Origin: Pseudomonadales bacterium
Lineage (GTDB): Bacteria > Pseudomonadota > Gammaproteobacteria > Pseudomonadales > UBA7434
Direction of reading: 5' to 3'
Assembly: GCA_028223755.1 (NCBI GenBank)
Contig: JAOIUY010000005.1
Location: 1 to 64,000 of the forward strand
DNA length: 64,000 bases
Position numbers and translations under genes: made by a program. Shown here in pieces: positions 56,546 through 64,000 of this stretch (its first letter is position 1; every line of letters starts with the position of its first letter). Under the pieces are notes generated by a model. That model was not told the DNA's origin, searched no databases, and saw nothing but the letters and a program-made list of their open reading frames with translations.

Positions 56546-57967
56546 ATGAAAAAAACTTTAAAGACGCTCGCTAATATATCCTTAATCACGATGATGGTTA
56601 TCGTGACTAAACCGATAATGGCCGATACCGCATCCGCCTCGAGTGCTCCCAATATCGTTCTAGTACTCGCCGACGATATGAGTTGGTTTGATGTTGGTGC
56701 TTATCACCAAGCCATTGATTACGCCCCTAAGAATGCCATAACACCCAATATCGATAAAATTGCTGAAGAAGGCATGATGTTTACTCGCTCATTCACCGCA
56801 ACAGCGATGTGTGCAGTAACGCGGCAGCAGCTATACACAGGCATCTATCCGGTGCGAAATGGTGCCTATGGCAACCATACTCGGGTCTATGACGGTGTTA
56901 AGAGTGCTGTTCATTACTTTCGAGATATAGGCTACCGCGTTGGTTTAGCGGGCAAAGGACATATATTCCCTAAGCAAGCCTTTCCTTTTGAAAGAGTAGG
57001 CAAAGAAAACAAAGGCCCAGATGGCGAATCCTCTTTTGGCATTGAGCAAACACGAAAGTTTATGGCTAGAAATAAAAACCAACCCTTTTTCTTAGTGGTT
57101 GCCTCAGCCAACCCTCATGGCCCATGGAATCGCGGTGATATCAAACAGTATCCAAAAGATAAACTCGAAATACCTGTATTTTTAAATGACACACCAGGAC
57201 TTCGACATAGGCTGTCACAATATTTAGCTGAAGTAACCGACCTAGACCGTGAAGTTGGTTTACTTGAAGCGGAAATAGAAAAACTCGGCATTAAAAACGA
57301 GACTATTTTTATTTTTACTAGTGAGCAAGGTAGCAGCTTACCTTTTGGCAAATGGACTAATTATGACAGCGGCTTGCAAACGGCTTTTATTATCCGATGG
57401 CCAAATAATATAAGCGCCGGCACGTCTTCTGAAGCCATGATTGAATACGTGGATGTTATTCCAACACTGACCGATCTTGTGCAGAGTACCGTTCCTGAAA
57501 ACCTTGATGGTAAAAGTTTTAAGCCTGTATTGCTTGGTCAAGAATCCGAACATAAAGAATACGTTTATGGCATTCAAACCAGCATGAATGTCCATGAAGG
57601 TGCGCCCTACCCGATTAGATCGATACGCGGTAAACATTTCAAATTAATTCATAATTTAATGTCAGACGGGAAATTCTCTAACGTCATCACCCAAAACCCA
57701 TGGTTTAAAGACGAAATTAGAGCCGAGAGAAAAATCAATAAACAGAATTATTCTCGCTATGTAAAACGACCTGAGTTTGAATTCTACGACATTGTTAACG
57801 ACCCATTTGAGCAAGATAACCTTATTGATCAACCTCAATATAAAGATCAAGTTGCTGTGTTAAAAGACAATCTATCCGCGTGGATGGTTCAACAAGGCGA
57901 TCTGGGTATAGAAACCGAATTATCTGTTTGTGAGCGCAAAGGGTTCTCTCACAGAAGATGTCGCTAA
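56546..57967 (+). CDS. Secreted sulfatase (S1 family) with unusual CAVTR active-site motif
   Basis: A 473-residue sulfatase with a signal peptide (cleavage near PIMADTAS). It has LVLADDMSWFDVG, GYRVGLAGKGHIFPK, SANPHGPWNRGD and FTSEQGSSLPFGKW, so the fold and most active-site positions are kept. The maturation motif reads CAVTR in ATAMCAVTRQQLYTG; the third position is Val where Pro or Ala is standard. I start at the ATG at 56546 because the earlier TTG at 56504 lies within the terminator hairpin. No clear ribosome site is visible. Probably acts on the same polymer as its neighbours. Confidence 0.87.
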   Translation: MKKTLKTLANISLITMMVIVTKPIMADTASASSAPNIVLVLADDMSWFDVGAYHQAIDYAPKNAITPNIDKIAEEGMMFTRSFTATAMCAVTRQQLYTGIYPVRNGAYGNHTRVYDGVKSAVHYFRDIGYRVGLAGKGHIFPKQAFPFERVGKENKGPDGESSFGIEQTRKFMARNKNQPFFLVVASANPHGPWNRGDIKQYPKDKLEIPVFLNDTPGLRHRLSQYLAEVTDLDREVGLLEAEIEKLGIKNETIFIFTSEQGSSLPFGKWTNYDSGLQTAFIIRWPNNISAGTSSEAMIEYVDVIPTLTDLVQSTVPENLDGKSFKPVLLGQESEHKEYVYGIQTSMNVHEGAPYPIRSIRGKHFKLIHNLMSDGKFSNVITQNPWFKDEIRAERKINKQNYSRYVKRPEFEFYDIVNDPFEQDNLIDQPQYKDQVAVLKDNLSAWMVQQGDLGIETELSVCERKGFSHRRCR

Positions 57968-57987
57968 CAACTTAATTTCAATTCATT

Positions 57988-58020
57988 TGTATCATGGATC
58001 GTATAAATGAGACGGTATCA
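57988..58020. promoter_or_regulatory. Possible weaker operator upstream of the GH10 lipoprotein
   Basis: TGTATCA (57988) and GGTATCA (58014) lie 26 bases apart in the same orientation, 59 bases before the GH10 ATG. The half-sites match the locus consensus but not the 18/10 geometry. Confidence 0.4.
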
Positions 58021-58078
58021 TTAAAGATGACTGAGTCGGTTAACTTACTCATCTCATAGAAAAAATTTTGAGTACATA

Positions 58079-59233
58079 ATGAAAAACAAGGTTTTCATAT
58101 CAGTAATTTCATCAGCTGTCATTGCATTTGCTATGACCGGCTGCTCAAATCCATCTCAAGTCACTGCAGCGGCATCACCAAGTTATTCGCAAGCGGGTAT
58201 ACATACCGGCTTTAAAGATAACTTTATGATTGGCACTGCATTATCAGCCGATGCTATTTTAGAAAAAAATCACTCAACACTGAATTTAGTCAAAAGAGAG
58301 TTCAACGCGGTGACAGCTGAAAATGTCATGAAGTGGGAGCTGATTCATCCAAAGCCTAACGTCTATGATTTCAAAGCGCCCGATAGACTTGTCGACTTTG
58401 CAGAGCAAAATAATCTGTTTTTAGTGGGCCACACTTTAGTATGGCATCATCAAAGGCCAGACTGGATTTTTGAAAACCGTAATGGCTCAAAGGTATCACG
58501 TGAAATATTGCTTAACCGCATGGAAGAGCATATCAATACCGTTGCAGGTCGCTACCAAAATCGTATTGATGCATGGGATGTTGTTAATGAAGCATTAAAT
58601 GATGATGGCAGCTTAAGAGAATCATTATGGTATGAAATTATTGGCGAAGACTATATTGAACAAGCTTTTATAATGGCAGCAAAAGCGGCACCAAAAGCAA
58701 AGCTTTACTACAACGATTACAACTTATTTGAACCTGCCAAGCGTGAAGGCGCCATTAAATTAATTAAGAACCTGCAAGAAAAAGGCATAAGAATTGATGG
58801 TATTGGCCTGCAAGGGCACTACGGTCTTTATTATCCCGACCTTAACCAACTTGAAAATTCAATTAAAGCCTTTGCCGAGCTGGACATTGATATTTTTATC
58901 AGTGAATTAGATATTACTGTATTACCGCTACCTAACGGTGAAAACCAAGGTGCGGACATTAGTCTTGATATAAAAATAGAAGACAAACTGAATCCCTACC
59001 CCAATCAATTACCCAGCGTGGTACAGGCCAAATTAGCGGAGCGCTATCAAGAGATATTTGCCGTTTTCAATAAATATAAAAGCAGCATTAATCGCGTTAC
59101 ACTCTGGGGTATCAGTGATGCAAATACTTGGCGTAATGACTGGCCGGTGAAAGGTAGAACAGATTACCCACTACTCTTTGATCGTGCTATGAATAAAAAA
59201 TCATTTGTCGCTAGCTTACCTTTGGCCGAATAA
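58079..59233 (+). CDS. GH10 endo-xylanase lipoprotein
   Basis: A 384-residue xylanase. The signal sequence ends in a lipobox (AMTGC, Cys near residue 22), so it is a lipoprotein of the outer or inner membrane. The GH10 barrel fills the rest: NAVTAENVMKWE, HTLVWHHQRPDW, acid/base Glu in DVVNEALND, YYNDYNL, GIGLQGHYG, nucleophile Glu in FISELDITVLP, and WGISDANTWRND. It has no binding modules, unlike the other GH10 in the locus. It probably cuts oligomers after import into the periplasm. The next gene starts one base after its stop. Confidence 0.94.
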   Translation: MKNKVFISVISSAVIAFAMTGCSNPSQVTAAASPSYSQAGIHTGFKDNFMIGTALSADAILEKNHSTLNLVKREFNAVTAENVMKWELIHPKPNVYDFKAPDRLVDFAEQNNLFLVGHTLVWHHQRPDWIFENRNGSKVSREILLNRMEEHINTVAGRYQNRIDAWDVVNEALNDDGSLRESLWYEIIGEDYIEQAFIMAAKAAPKAKLYYNDYNLFEPAKREGAIKLIKNLQEKGIRIDGIGLQGHYGLYYPDLNQLENSIKAFAELDIDIFISELDITVLPLPNGENQGADISLDIKIEDKLNPYPNQLPSVVQAKLAERYQEIFAVFNKYKSSINRVTLWGISDANTWRNDWPVKGRTDYPLLFDRAMNKKSFVASLPLAE

Positions 59234-59234
59234 A

Positions 59235-61142
59235 ATGCCTTCGCTACAAAAAAAATTAACAAAACAACTTAAGCGATATATTACTTTTATAGTGATACCA
59301 CTGCTTTGTGCCTCATCAGTTTTTGCCACTGAAGATAGACCTAATATCTTATGGATCGTGAGTGAAGATAACAGTCCATTACTCGGTGCTTATGGTGATG
59401 AATACGCAACAACACCAAATATTGATGAGCTCGCTAAACAATCGATCGTTTTTGATAATGCCTTTGCGAATTCGCCGGTTTGCGCCCCAACTCGATTTTC
59501 AATTATTACGGGTATGCATGCCAATGCAATGGGCACTAACAATATGCGCAGCCGTAATAGCATTCCCACTTTTGTAAAAGCCTATACTCACTACCTACGC
59601 GCTGCCGGTTATCACGTCACCAATGATAATAAAACCGATTACAACTATGCCACCGCGGATGTCAGCAATAGCGAGCTGCTTTCCTATAAAGACTGGCAAG
59701 CCTTAGACAGTCAACTATGGGACAAAGGTACTTATACCGACCGTAAGCAAGGCCAGCCCTTCCTGCATGTTTATAATATGTATGAGTCACATGAAAGCCG
59801 CTTACATATGCCGTTAGATAATAGACGACATGCACCTGAAGATGTCACATTACCGCCCTACCATCCAGACACACCTGAGATACGTGATGACTGGAGCTTG
59901 TATTACGATCGCATCTCGCAGATGGATAGCTTGGTCGGAAAAAAAATAGAAGAATTAAAATCCGCAGGCGAGCTTGAAAACACCATTATTTTTTATTATT
60001 CGGATCATGGCGGCGCACTTGCTAGAAGCAAGCGTTTTGTTTATGACACCGGAACAAAAATTCCTTTTATTGTGCACGCACCTGAAAAATTTCAACATTT
60101 ATTAAATTATAAGATGGGTGATCGGACCGATCAGATTATTGATATCGTCGATTTAGCACCCACGCTTTTTTATCTTACTGGCATCGAAAAGCCCAGCCAT
60201 ATGCACGGCCAGAATATTTTTAGTGCGTCCGCGAATGACAATAAACAATATACTTACCTCTACCGTGGACGTATGGATGTACGCATCGATTTAGTTCGCG
60301 CACTGCGTGACAAACAGTTTAAATATATTCGTAACTATATGCCGCATCGTCCCAACGGCCAGCATTTAAGCTACTTATGGAAGGCGGCATCCGTCCGTTC
60401 ATGGGAGCAAGCCTGTGAACAAAACCGTTGCAACGAAGCTCAACAACGCTTTTGGCAGCCAAGACCCGCAGAAGAACTATACGATACCAAAACTGACCCT
60501 TGGGAAGTTAATAACCTCGCAAGCGATCCTACCTATAGCAAAGTGTTATTAAGCATGCGTAGTGCGCTGATGAAAAAAAATCATCACTATAAAGATGTAG
60601 GCTTTATTCCAGAAGGCGAATTATCACTGCGTACAGAAGATATAACTGGCTATGAACTGGTTAGGCAAGACAACTTCCCTATTGATGTCGTCATTGATAC
60701 AGCAGATATTGCCAGCTTAGGTGAAATACAAAATATACAACTGCTTCTTGATCGACTTATTCATCCTGAGGCCAGCGTAAGATACTGGGCAGCAGTAGGC
60801 TTTAGTATTTTAAAAGAACAAGCCCTACCCGCAAAAAAATCACTTTTACTTCGCTTAAATGATAAATCGGCGGATGTACAAATTGCTGCAGCAGAAGCAC
60901 TGACTCATTTAGGCCATGAAAAAGAAGCCCTATCTATAATGATGAAACAACTTCAGCATGACTCGGCCATGGTAAGGATACACGCAGCTAATGCCCTCAA
61001 CGGAATTGGTCATAAAGCTGATCCTGTGGCAGAACAGTTAAAAAACATGGTAACTGCCATGAAAAAACTTAAGACCGAAGGTAAATTACCGGACGAAAAC
61101 TATTTACTATCAGCGCTATCGCATACCGCATCGAAGCTGTGA
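59235..61142 (+). CDS. Sulfatase (S1 family, N-sulfoglucosamine-sulfohydrolase-like) fused to HEAT-like repeats
   Basis: A 635-residue protein with a signal peptide (cleavage near SSVFATED). The sulfatase part (about 30-450) has LWIVSEDNSPLLGAYGD, the formylglycine motif CAPTR in SPVCAPTRFSIITG, MYESHESR and FYYSDHGGAL, a pattern close to heparan N-sulfatase-like enzymes (S1_8 by eye). The C-terminus (about 500-635) has HEAT/PBS-type helical repeats: EASVRYWAAVGFS, SADVQIAAAEALTHLG and SAMVRIHAANALNGIG. I start at the ATG at 59235, one base after the GH10 stop, so the two are coupled. Confidence 0.9.
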   Translation: MPSLQKKLTKQLKRYITFIVIPLLCASSVFATEDRPNILWIVSEDNSPLLGAYGDEYATTPNIDELAKQSIVFDNAFANSPVCAPTRFSIITGMHANAMGTNNMRSRNSIPTFVKAYTHYLRAAGYHVTNDNKTDYNYATADVSNSELLSYKDWQALDSQLWDKGTYTDRKQGQPFLHVYNMYESHESRLHMPLDNRRHAPEDVTLPPYHPDTPEIRDDWSLYYDRISQMDSLVGKKIEELKSAGELENTIIFYYSDHGGALARSKRFVYDTGTKIPFIVHAPEKFQHLLNYKMGDRTDQIIDIVDLAPTLFYLTGIEKPSHMHGQNIFSASANDNKQYTYLYRGRMDVRIDLVRALRDKQFKYIRNYMPHRPNGQHLSYLWKAASVRSWEQACEQNRCNEAQQRFWQPRPAEELYDTKTDPWEVNNLASDPTYSKVLLSMRSALMKKNHHYKDVGFIPEGELSLRTEDITGYELVRQDNFPIDVVIDTADIASLGEIQNIQLLLDRLIHPEASVRYWAAVGFSILKEQALPAKKSLLLRLNDKSADVQIAAAEALTHLGHEKEALSIMMKQLQHDSAMVRIHAANALNGIGHKADPVAEQLKNMVTAMKKLKTEGKLPDENYLLSALSHTASKL

Positions 61143-61161
61143 CGTAAAAAAAGCAAGCAAC

Positions 61162-61190
61162 CGTTACCTCCGAAAGAGTCGCTGGTAACG
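61162..61190. promoter_or_regulatory. Inverted repeat upstream of xylB
   Basis: CGTTACC / GGTAACG, a perfect 7-bp repeat with a 15-base centre, between the sulfatase stop and the xylB start. It could be an mRNA hairpin or an operator for the xylBA pair; it has no T-tract and differs from the TGATACA sites. Confidence 0.45.
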
Positions 61191-61224
61191 TAAATATCAA
61201 CACACATTATTGAAAATAAATATT

Positions 61225-62682
61225 ATGTATTTAGGAATCGATTTAGGTACCTCTTGTGTCAAAATCATCATTCTTGATGACAATGACCAGCTTGTCGCAC
61301 AAGCCTCATCGCCTCTTGAGGTTAGTCGACCCAAGTCGCTTTGGTCTGAACAAGACCCAGCGGATTGGTGGCATGCCACTAATATGGCAATGAAAACGTT
61401 GGGTCAAAGCAACCCAGCAGGATTAAAGGCCATCAAAGCAATTGGCTTATCAGGTCAAATGCATGGCGCTACACTACTTGATGCTAACAACACCATTATC
61501 CGCCCTGCTATATTATGGAATGATGGCCGTAGTGAAGACCAATGCAAAGCCTTAGAAGCGAGTGAACCCAATAGCCGAAAAATTACTGGCAACATTGCCA
61601 TGCCCGGTTTTACCGCTCCTAAACTTGTTTGGTTAAAAGAACACGAACCTGATAACTTCGCTAAAGTCGCAAAAGTATTACTGCCTAAAGACTACCTACG
61701 CTTTTTAATGACCGGAGACTACGCCTCTGACATGTCCGATAGCGCAGGCACGTTATGGCTAGATGTCGAAAAAAGACAGTGGTCACAGGATATGTTGCAG
61801 GCCAGCGGTTTAACTGAAGCGCATATGCCTGCATTGTTTGAAGGCACTCAAGTTACCGGCAACTTAAATAGTGATATCGCTGAACAGTGGGGTATGCAAG
61901 CCGTACCGGTGATTGCCGGCGGCGGTGATAATGCGGCAGGAGCAGCAGGCATTGGTGTTATTAATCCTAAAGAAGCCTTTTTATCGCTAGGGACTTCAGG
62001 CGTTTACTTTGTTGCTAACGAAAGCTATCAGCCAAACCCCGATAGTGCAGTCCATACCTTCTGTCACTGCATTGAAAACACCTGGCATCAAATGTCTGTC
62101 ATTTTAAGTGCCGCAAGTTGTTTGACTTGGATTACACAGCTAACTGGGTTTGAAGATGAACAAAGCCTACTCAATGAAATTGAAAAATTGGATTTTTCGA
62201 TACCTTCATCAGTAACCTTTCTGCCCTACCTATCGGGTGAACGCACGCCACATAACAATCCTAATGCCCAAGGTGTTTTCTTCGGCCTTGGCCACAATAC
62301 CGATGCAGCCGTGCTTGGACGCGCTGTTTTAGAGGGCATCGCCTTTGCCTTCGCTGATGGACAGGAAGCGTTGATGGCGGCAGGTACACAAATCGACACG
62401 GTATCAGTGATTGGTGGTGGCTCGCGCAGTAAGCTTTGGGGAAAAATACTGGCTAGCGTTTTAAATAAACCGCTGACCTACCGCAAAGGCGGCGAAGTGG
62501 GTCCTGCTTTTGGCGCTGCACGACTAGCTAAATTAGGCGTTAGTGAACTCAGCGCAAGTGAAGTTTGTGTGGCCGGTGAAATAAACGAAGTCATAGAGCC
62601 AGATCAAAGCATGTTGGCTTACTATCCTGATCAACATGCAAAATACCAACAACTTTATCAAAGCTTAAAAACACACTTTTAA
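61225..62682 (+). CDS. xylB: Xylulokinase
   Basis: Phosphorylates D-xylulose to xylulose 5-phosphate, which enters the pentose phosphate pathway. It is an FGGY-family kinase of 485 residues: GIDLGTSCVKIIIL at the start, GLSGQMHGATLLD, ILWNDGRS, GGGDNAAGAAGIG, LSLGTSGVYF and GGGSRSKLWGKILA. I start at the ATG at 61225 (MYLGIDLGTS); the frame is open to a TTG at 61210, but the family starts here. No strong ribosome site is seen. xylA follows 35 bases after the stop. Confidence 0.96.
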   Translation: MYLGIDLGTSCVKIIILDDNDQLVAQASSPLEVSRPKSLWSEQDPADWWHATNMAMKTLGQSNPAGLKAIKAIGLSGQMHGATLLDANNTIIRPAILWNDGRSEDQCKALEASEPNSRKITGNIAMPGFTAPKLVWLKEHEPDNFAKVAKVLLPKDYLRFLMTGDYASDMSDSAGTLWLDVEKRQWSQDMLQASGLTEAHMPALFEGTQVTGNLNSDIAEQWGMQAVPVIAGGGDNAAGAAGIGVINPKEAFLSLGTSGVYFVANESYQPNPDSAVHTFCHCIENTWHQMSVILSAASCLTWITQLTGFEDEQSLLNEIEKLDFSIPSSVTFLPYLSGERTPHNNPNAQGVFFGLGHNTDAAVLGRAVLEGIAFAFADGQEALMAAGTQIDTVSVIGGGSRSKLWGKILASVLNKPLTYRKGGEVGPAFGAARLAKLGVSELSASEVCVAGEINEVIEPDQSMLAYYPDQHAKYQQLYQSLKTHF

Positions 62683-62717
62683 GCTCTGTTATAGAAAAAT
62701 TTAACTAGGAGTCTCTC

Positions 62718-64000
62718 ATGAGCGAACAATTTTTTAATACCGTTAGTAAAATTCAATTTGAAGGTGCCGACAGCACCAACCCATTGGCTTTTCGCTACTA
62801 TGATGAAAATCAAATCGTACTAGGTAAAACCATGAAAGAACATTTACGCTTTGCTGCCTGTTATTGGCATAACTTTTGTTGGGCAGGTTCTGATATTTTT
62901 GGTGCAGGTACTTTTGATCGCCCATGGATACAAGCGACAGGTAATCAATTACAACTTGCCGAGCAAAAAGCTGAAGTTGCTTTTGAATTTTTTGAAAAAC
63001 TTGGTGTACCCTACTTTTGCTTTCACGATGCTGACGCCGCCCCTGAAGGCGCAACGCTAAAAGAATTTCACGCGAATGTTAGCCATATTGCTGATATTTT
63101 CGAAAAGCAGATGGATCGTACCGGTGTTAAATTACTTTGGGGTACGGCGAACCTATTTTCAAATGCGCGTTTTTGTGCGGGCGCATCAACTAACCCAAAC
63201 CCTGAGCTGTTTGCTTACGCCGCGGCACAGGTCAAGCATGTAATGGACATTACGCATCGTCTAGGTGGTGAGAACTACGTACTTTGGGGCGGCCGTGAAG
63301 GCTACGACAGCCTGTTAAATACCGACCTTAAACAAGAAGGCGAACAATACGCACGCTTTCTTAAAATGGTGATTGAGCACAAGCATAAAATCGGCTTTAA
63401 AGGCACGCTATTAATCGAACCCAAGCCTCAAGAACCGACTAAGCATCAATATGATTATGACACCGCTACAGTCGCTGGCTTTCTTCATAAACACGGTATT
63501 CAAGACGAAGTCAAAGTTAATATCGAAGCCAACCATGCCACACTAGCCGGCCATAGCTTTCATCACGAAATTGCTACTGCCTGTGCTGAGGGTATTATGG
63601 GGAGTGTTGACGCTAACCGTGGTGATATGCAAAACGGCTGGGATACAGATCAGTTCCCTAACGATGTTGCCGAGTGTACTTTAGTCATGTACGAAATTTT
63701 AAAAGCTGGCGGCTTGAACAATGGCGGCTTTAACTTTGATACAAAACTACGCCGCCAATCTTGTGAGCGTGATGATTTGTTTATCGGTCATATTGGTGGT
63801 ATGGACACAATGGCTAAGTCACTTCTTAACGCAGCTCAACTCATCGAAGATGCAGCTTTAAGTAAGTTTGTTGATACTCGTTACGCGGGCTGGAGAGAAG
63901 ACTTCGGCCAAAGCATAATATCTGGCAAGCAGAGTTTAGAAAGCCTCTCTAAATTCGTATTAGATAATGATATCAATCCTAAGCAAGTATCTGGCCGTCA
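62718..64000 (+). CDS. xylA: Xylose isomerase (partial, cut by the window end)
   Basis: Converts D-xylose to D-xylulose, feeding XylB. The frame is open from the ATG at 62718 (AGGAG seven bases upstream) to the window edge, about 427 codons. Class II family motifs are all present: [10 protein letters not shown] with the catalytic His, [59 protein letters not shown], and [17 protein letters not shown] with metal ligands. Only about a dozen C-terminal residues should be missing. Its order (xylB then xylA) is the reverse of E. coli. Confidence 0.96.
   Translation, partial: MSEQFFNTVSKIQFEGADSTNPLAFRYYDENQIVLGKTMKEHLRFAACYWHNFCWAGSDIFGAGTFDRPWIQATGNQLQLAEQKAEVAFEFFEKLGVPYFCFHDADAAPEGATLKEFHANVSHIADIFEKQMDRTGVKLLWGTANLFSNARFCAGASTNPNPELFAYAAAQVKHVMDITHRLGGENYVLWGGREGYDSLLNTDLKQEGEQYARFLKMVIEHKHKIGFKGTLLIEPKPQEPTKHQYDYDTATVAGFLHKHGIQDEVKVNIEANHATLAGHSFHHEIATACAEGIMGSVDANRGDMQNGWDTDQFPNDVAECTLVMYEILKAGGLNNGGFNFDTKLRRQSCERDDLFIGHIGGMDTMAKSLLNAAQLIEDAALSKFVDTRYAGWREDFGQSIISGKQSLESLSKFVLDNDINPKQVSGR

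Noticed and set aside
62743-63054. Minus-strand open frame of about 100 codons near the right end
   Set aside because: It lies opposite xylA, which runs from 62718 to the window edge with clear xylose isomerase motifs; the frame is a shadow.
62718-64000. xylA looks truncated
   Set aside because: It lacks only about a dozen C-terminal residues and is cut by the window edge, with no internal stop, so it is not a pseudogene.

Overview
The window looks like a chromosome segment of a marine, polysaccharide-degrading gammaproteobacterium of the Pseudomonadales/Cellvibrionales type. The first half keeps gene orders familiar from pseudomonads: tRNA-Leu-tig-clpP-clpX, fadB-fadA, yceD-rpmF-plsX-fabD-fabG-acpP-fabF-pabC-mltG-tmk-holB-pilZ-tatD, and sppA-gph-rluC next to a divergent rne. 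The second half is a large carbohydrate-utilisation locus typical of algal-polymer degraders: a TonB-dependent receptor without SusD, four sulfatases and xylanases.

Layout. 1-4314: ClpXP proteolysis, trigger factor and a tRNA-Leu on the minus strand. 4682-9288: fadBA beta-oxidation operon and a GH84-like hexosaminidase. 9438-9571: an unannotated plus-strand promoter, transcript and terminator candidate (possible sRNA). 9614-20391: a long minus-strand run for fatty-acid and phospholipid synthesis, folate (pabC), peptidoglycan processing (mltG), nucleotides and replication (tmk, holB) and PilZ. 20553-23638: maf and a CpxRA-like two-component pair. 23635-26359: sppA, a HAD phosphatase and rluC. 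26360-27867: an unusually long, structured gap ahead of rne. 27868-30733: rne and tRNA-Ser.

30764-64000: a locus that appears dedicated to xylan, very probably sulfated xylan or a related algal xylose polymer. It holds two GH10 xylanases, one secreted with a binding module and sorting tail and one lipoprotein. It also holds a secreted CE1-like esterase, a second alpha/beta hydrolase, a beta-helix protein, four sulfatases, a TonB-dependent receptor, an SP-family and a GPH-family sugar transporter, a cytoplasmic GH43, xylulokinase and xylose isomerase (cut by the window end). An OmpR-type two-component pair, a small EF-hand protein and an orphan GspG-like protein lie inside it. A consistent model is: surface-anchored binding proteins, GH10 and esterases cut and deacylate the polymer; sulfatases desulfate it; the receptor and inner-membrane symporters import oligomers; GH43, XylA and XylB feed xylose into the pentose phosphate pathway.

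Three things in this locus look new to me. (1) A roughly 200-residue secreted domain occurs three times in one protein, once as the N-terminus of the esterase and once alone. (2) Four neighbouring proteins share a C-terminal sorting tail with an IP/VP-hydrophobic-Gly pattern, while a fifth carries a VPxPA-type tail. (3) A spaced operator, TGTATCA-N11-TGATACA-N3-TGATACA, recurs upstream of the main locus genes in one orientation relative to the downstream gene and may be the target of the locus-encoded response regulator.
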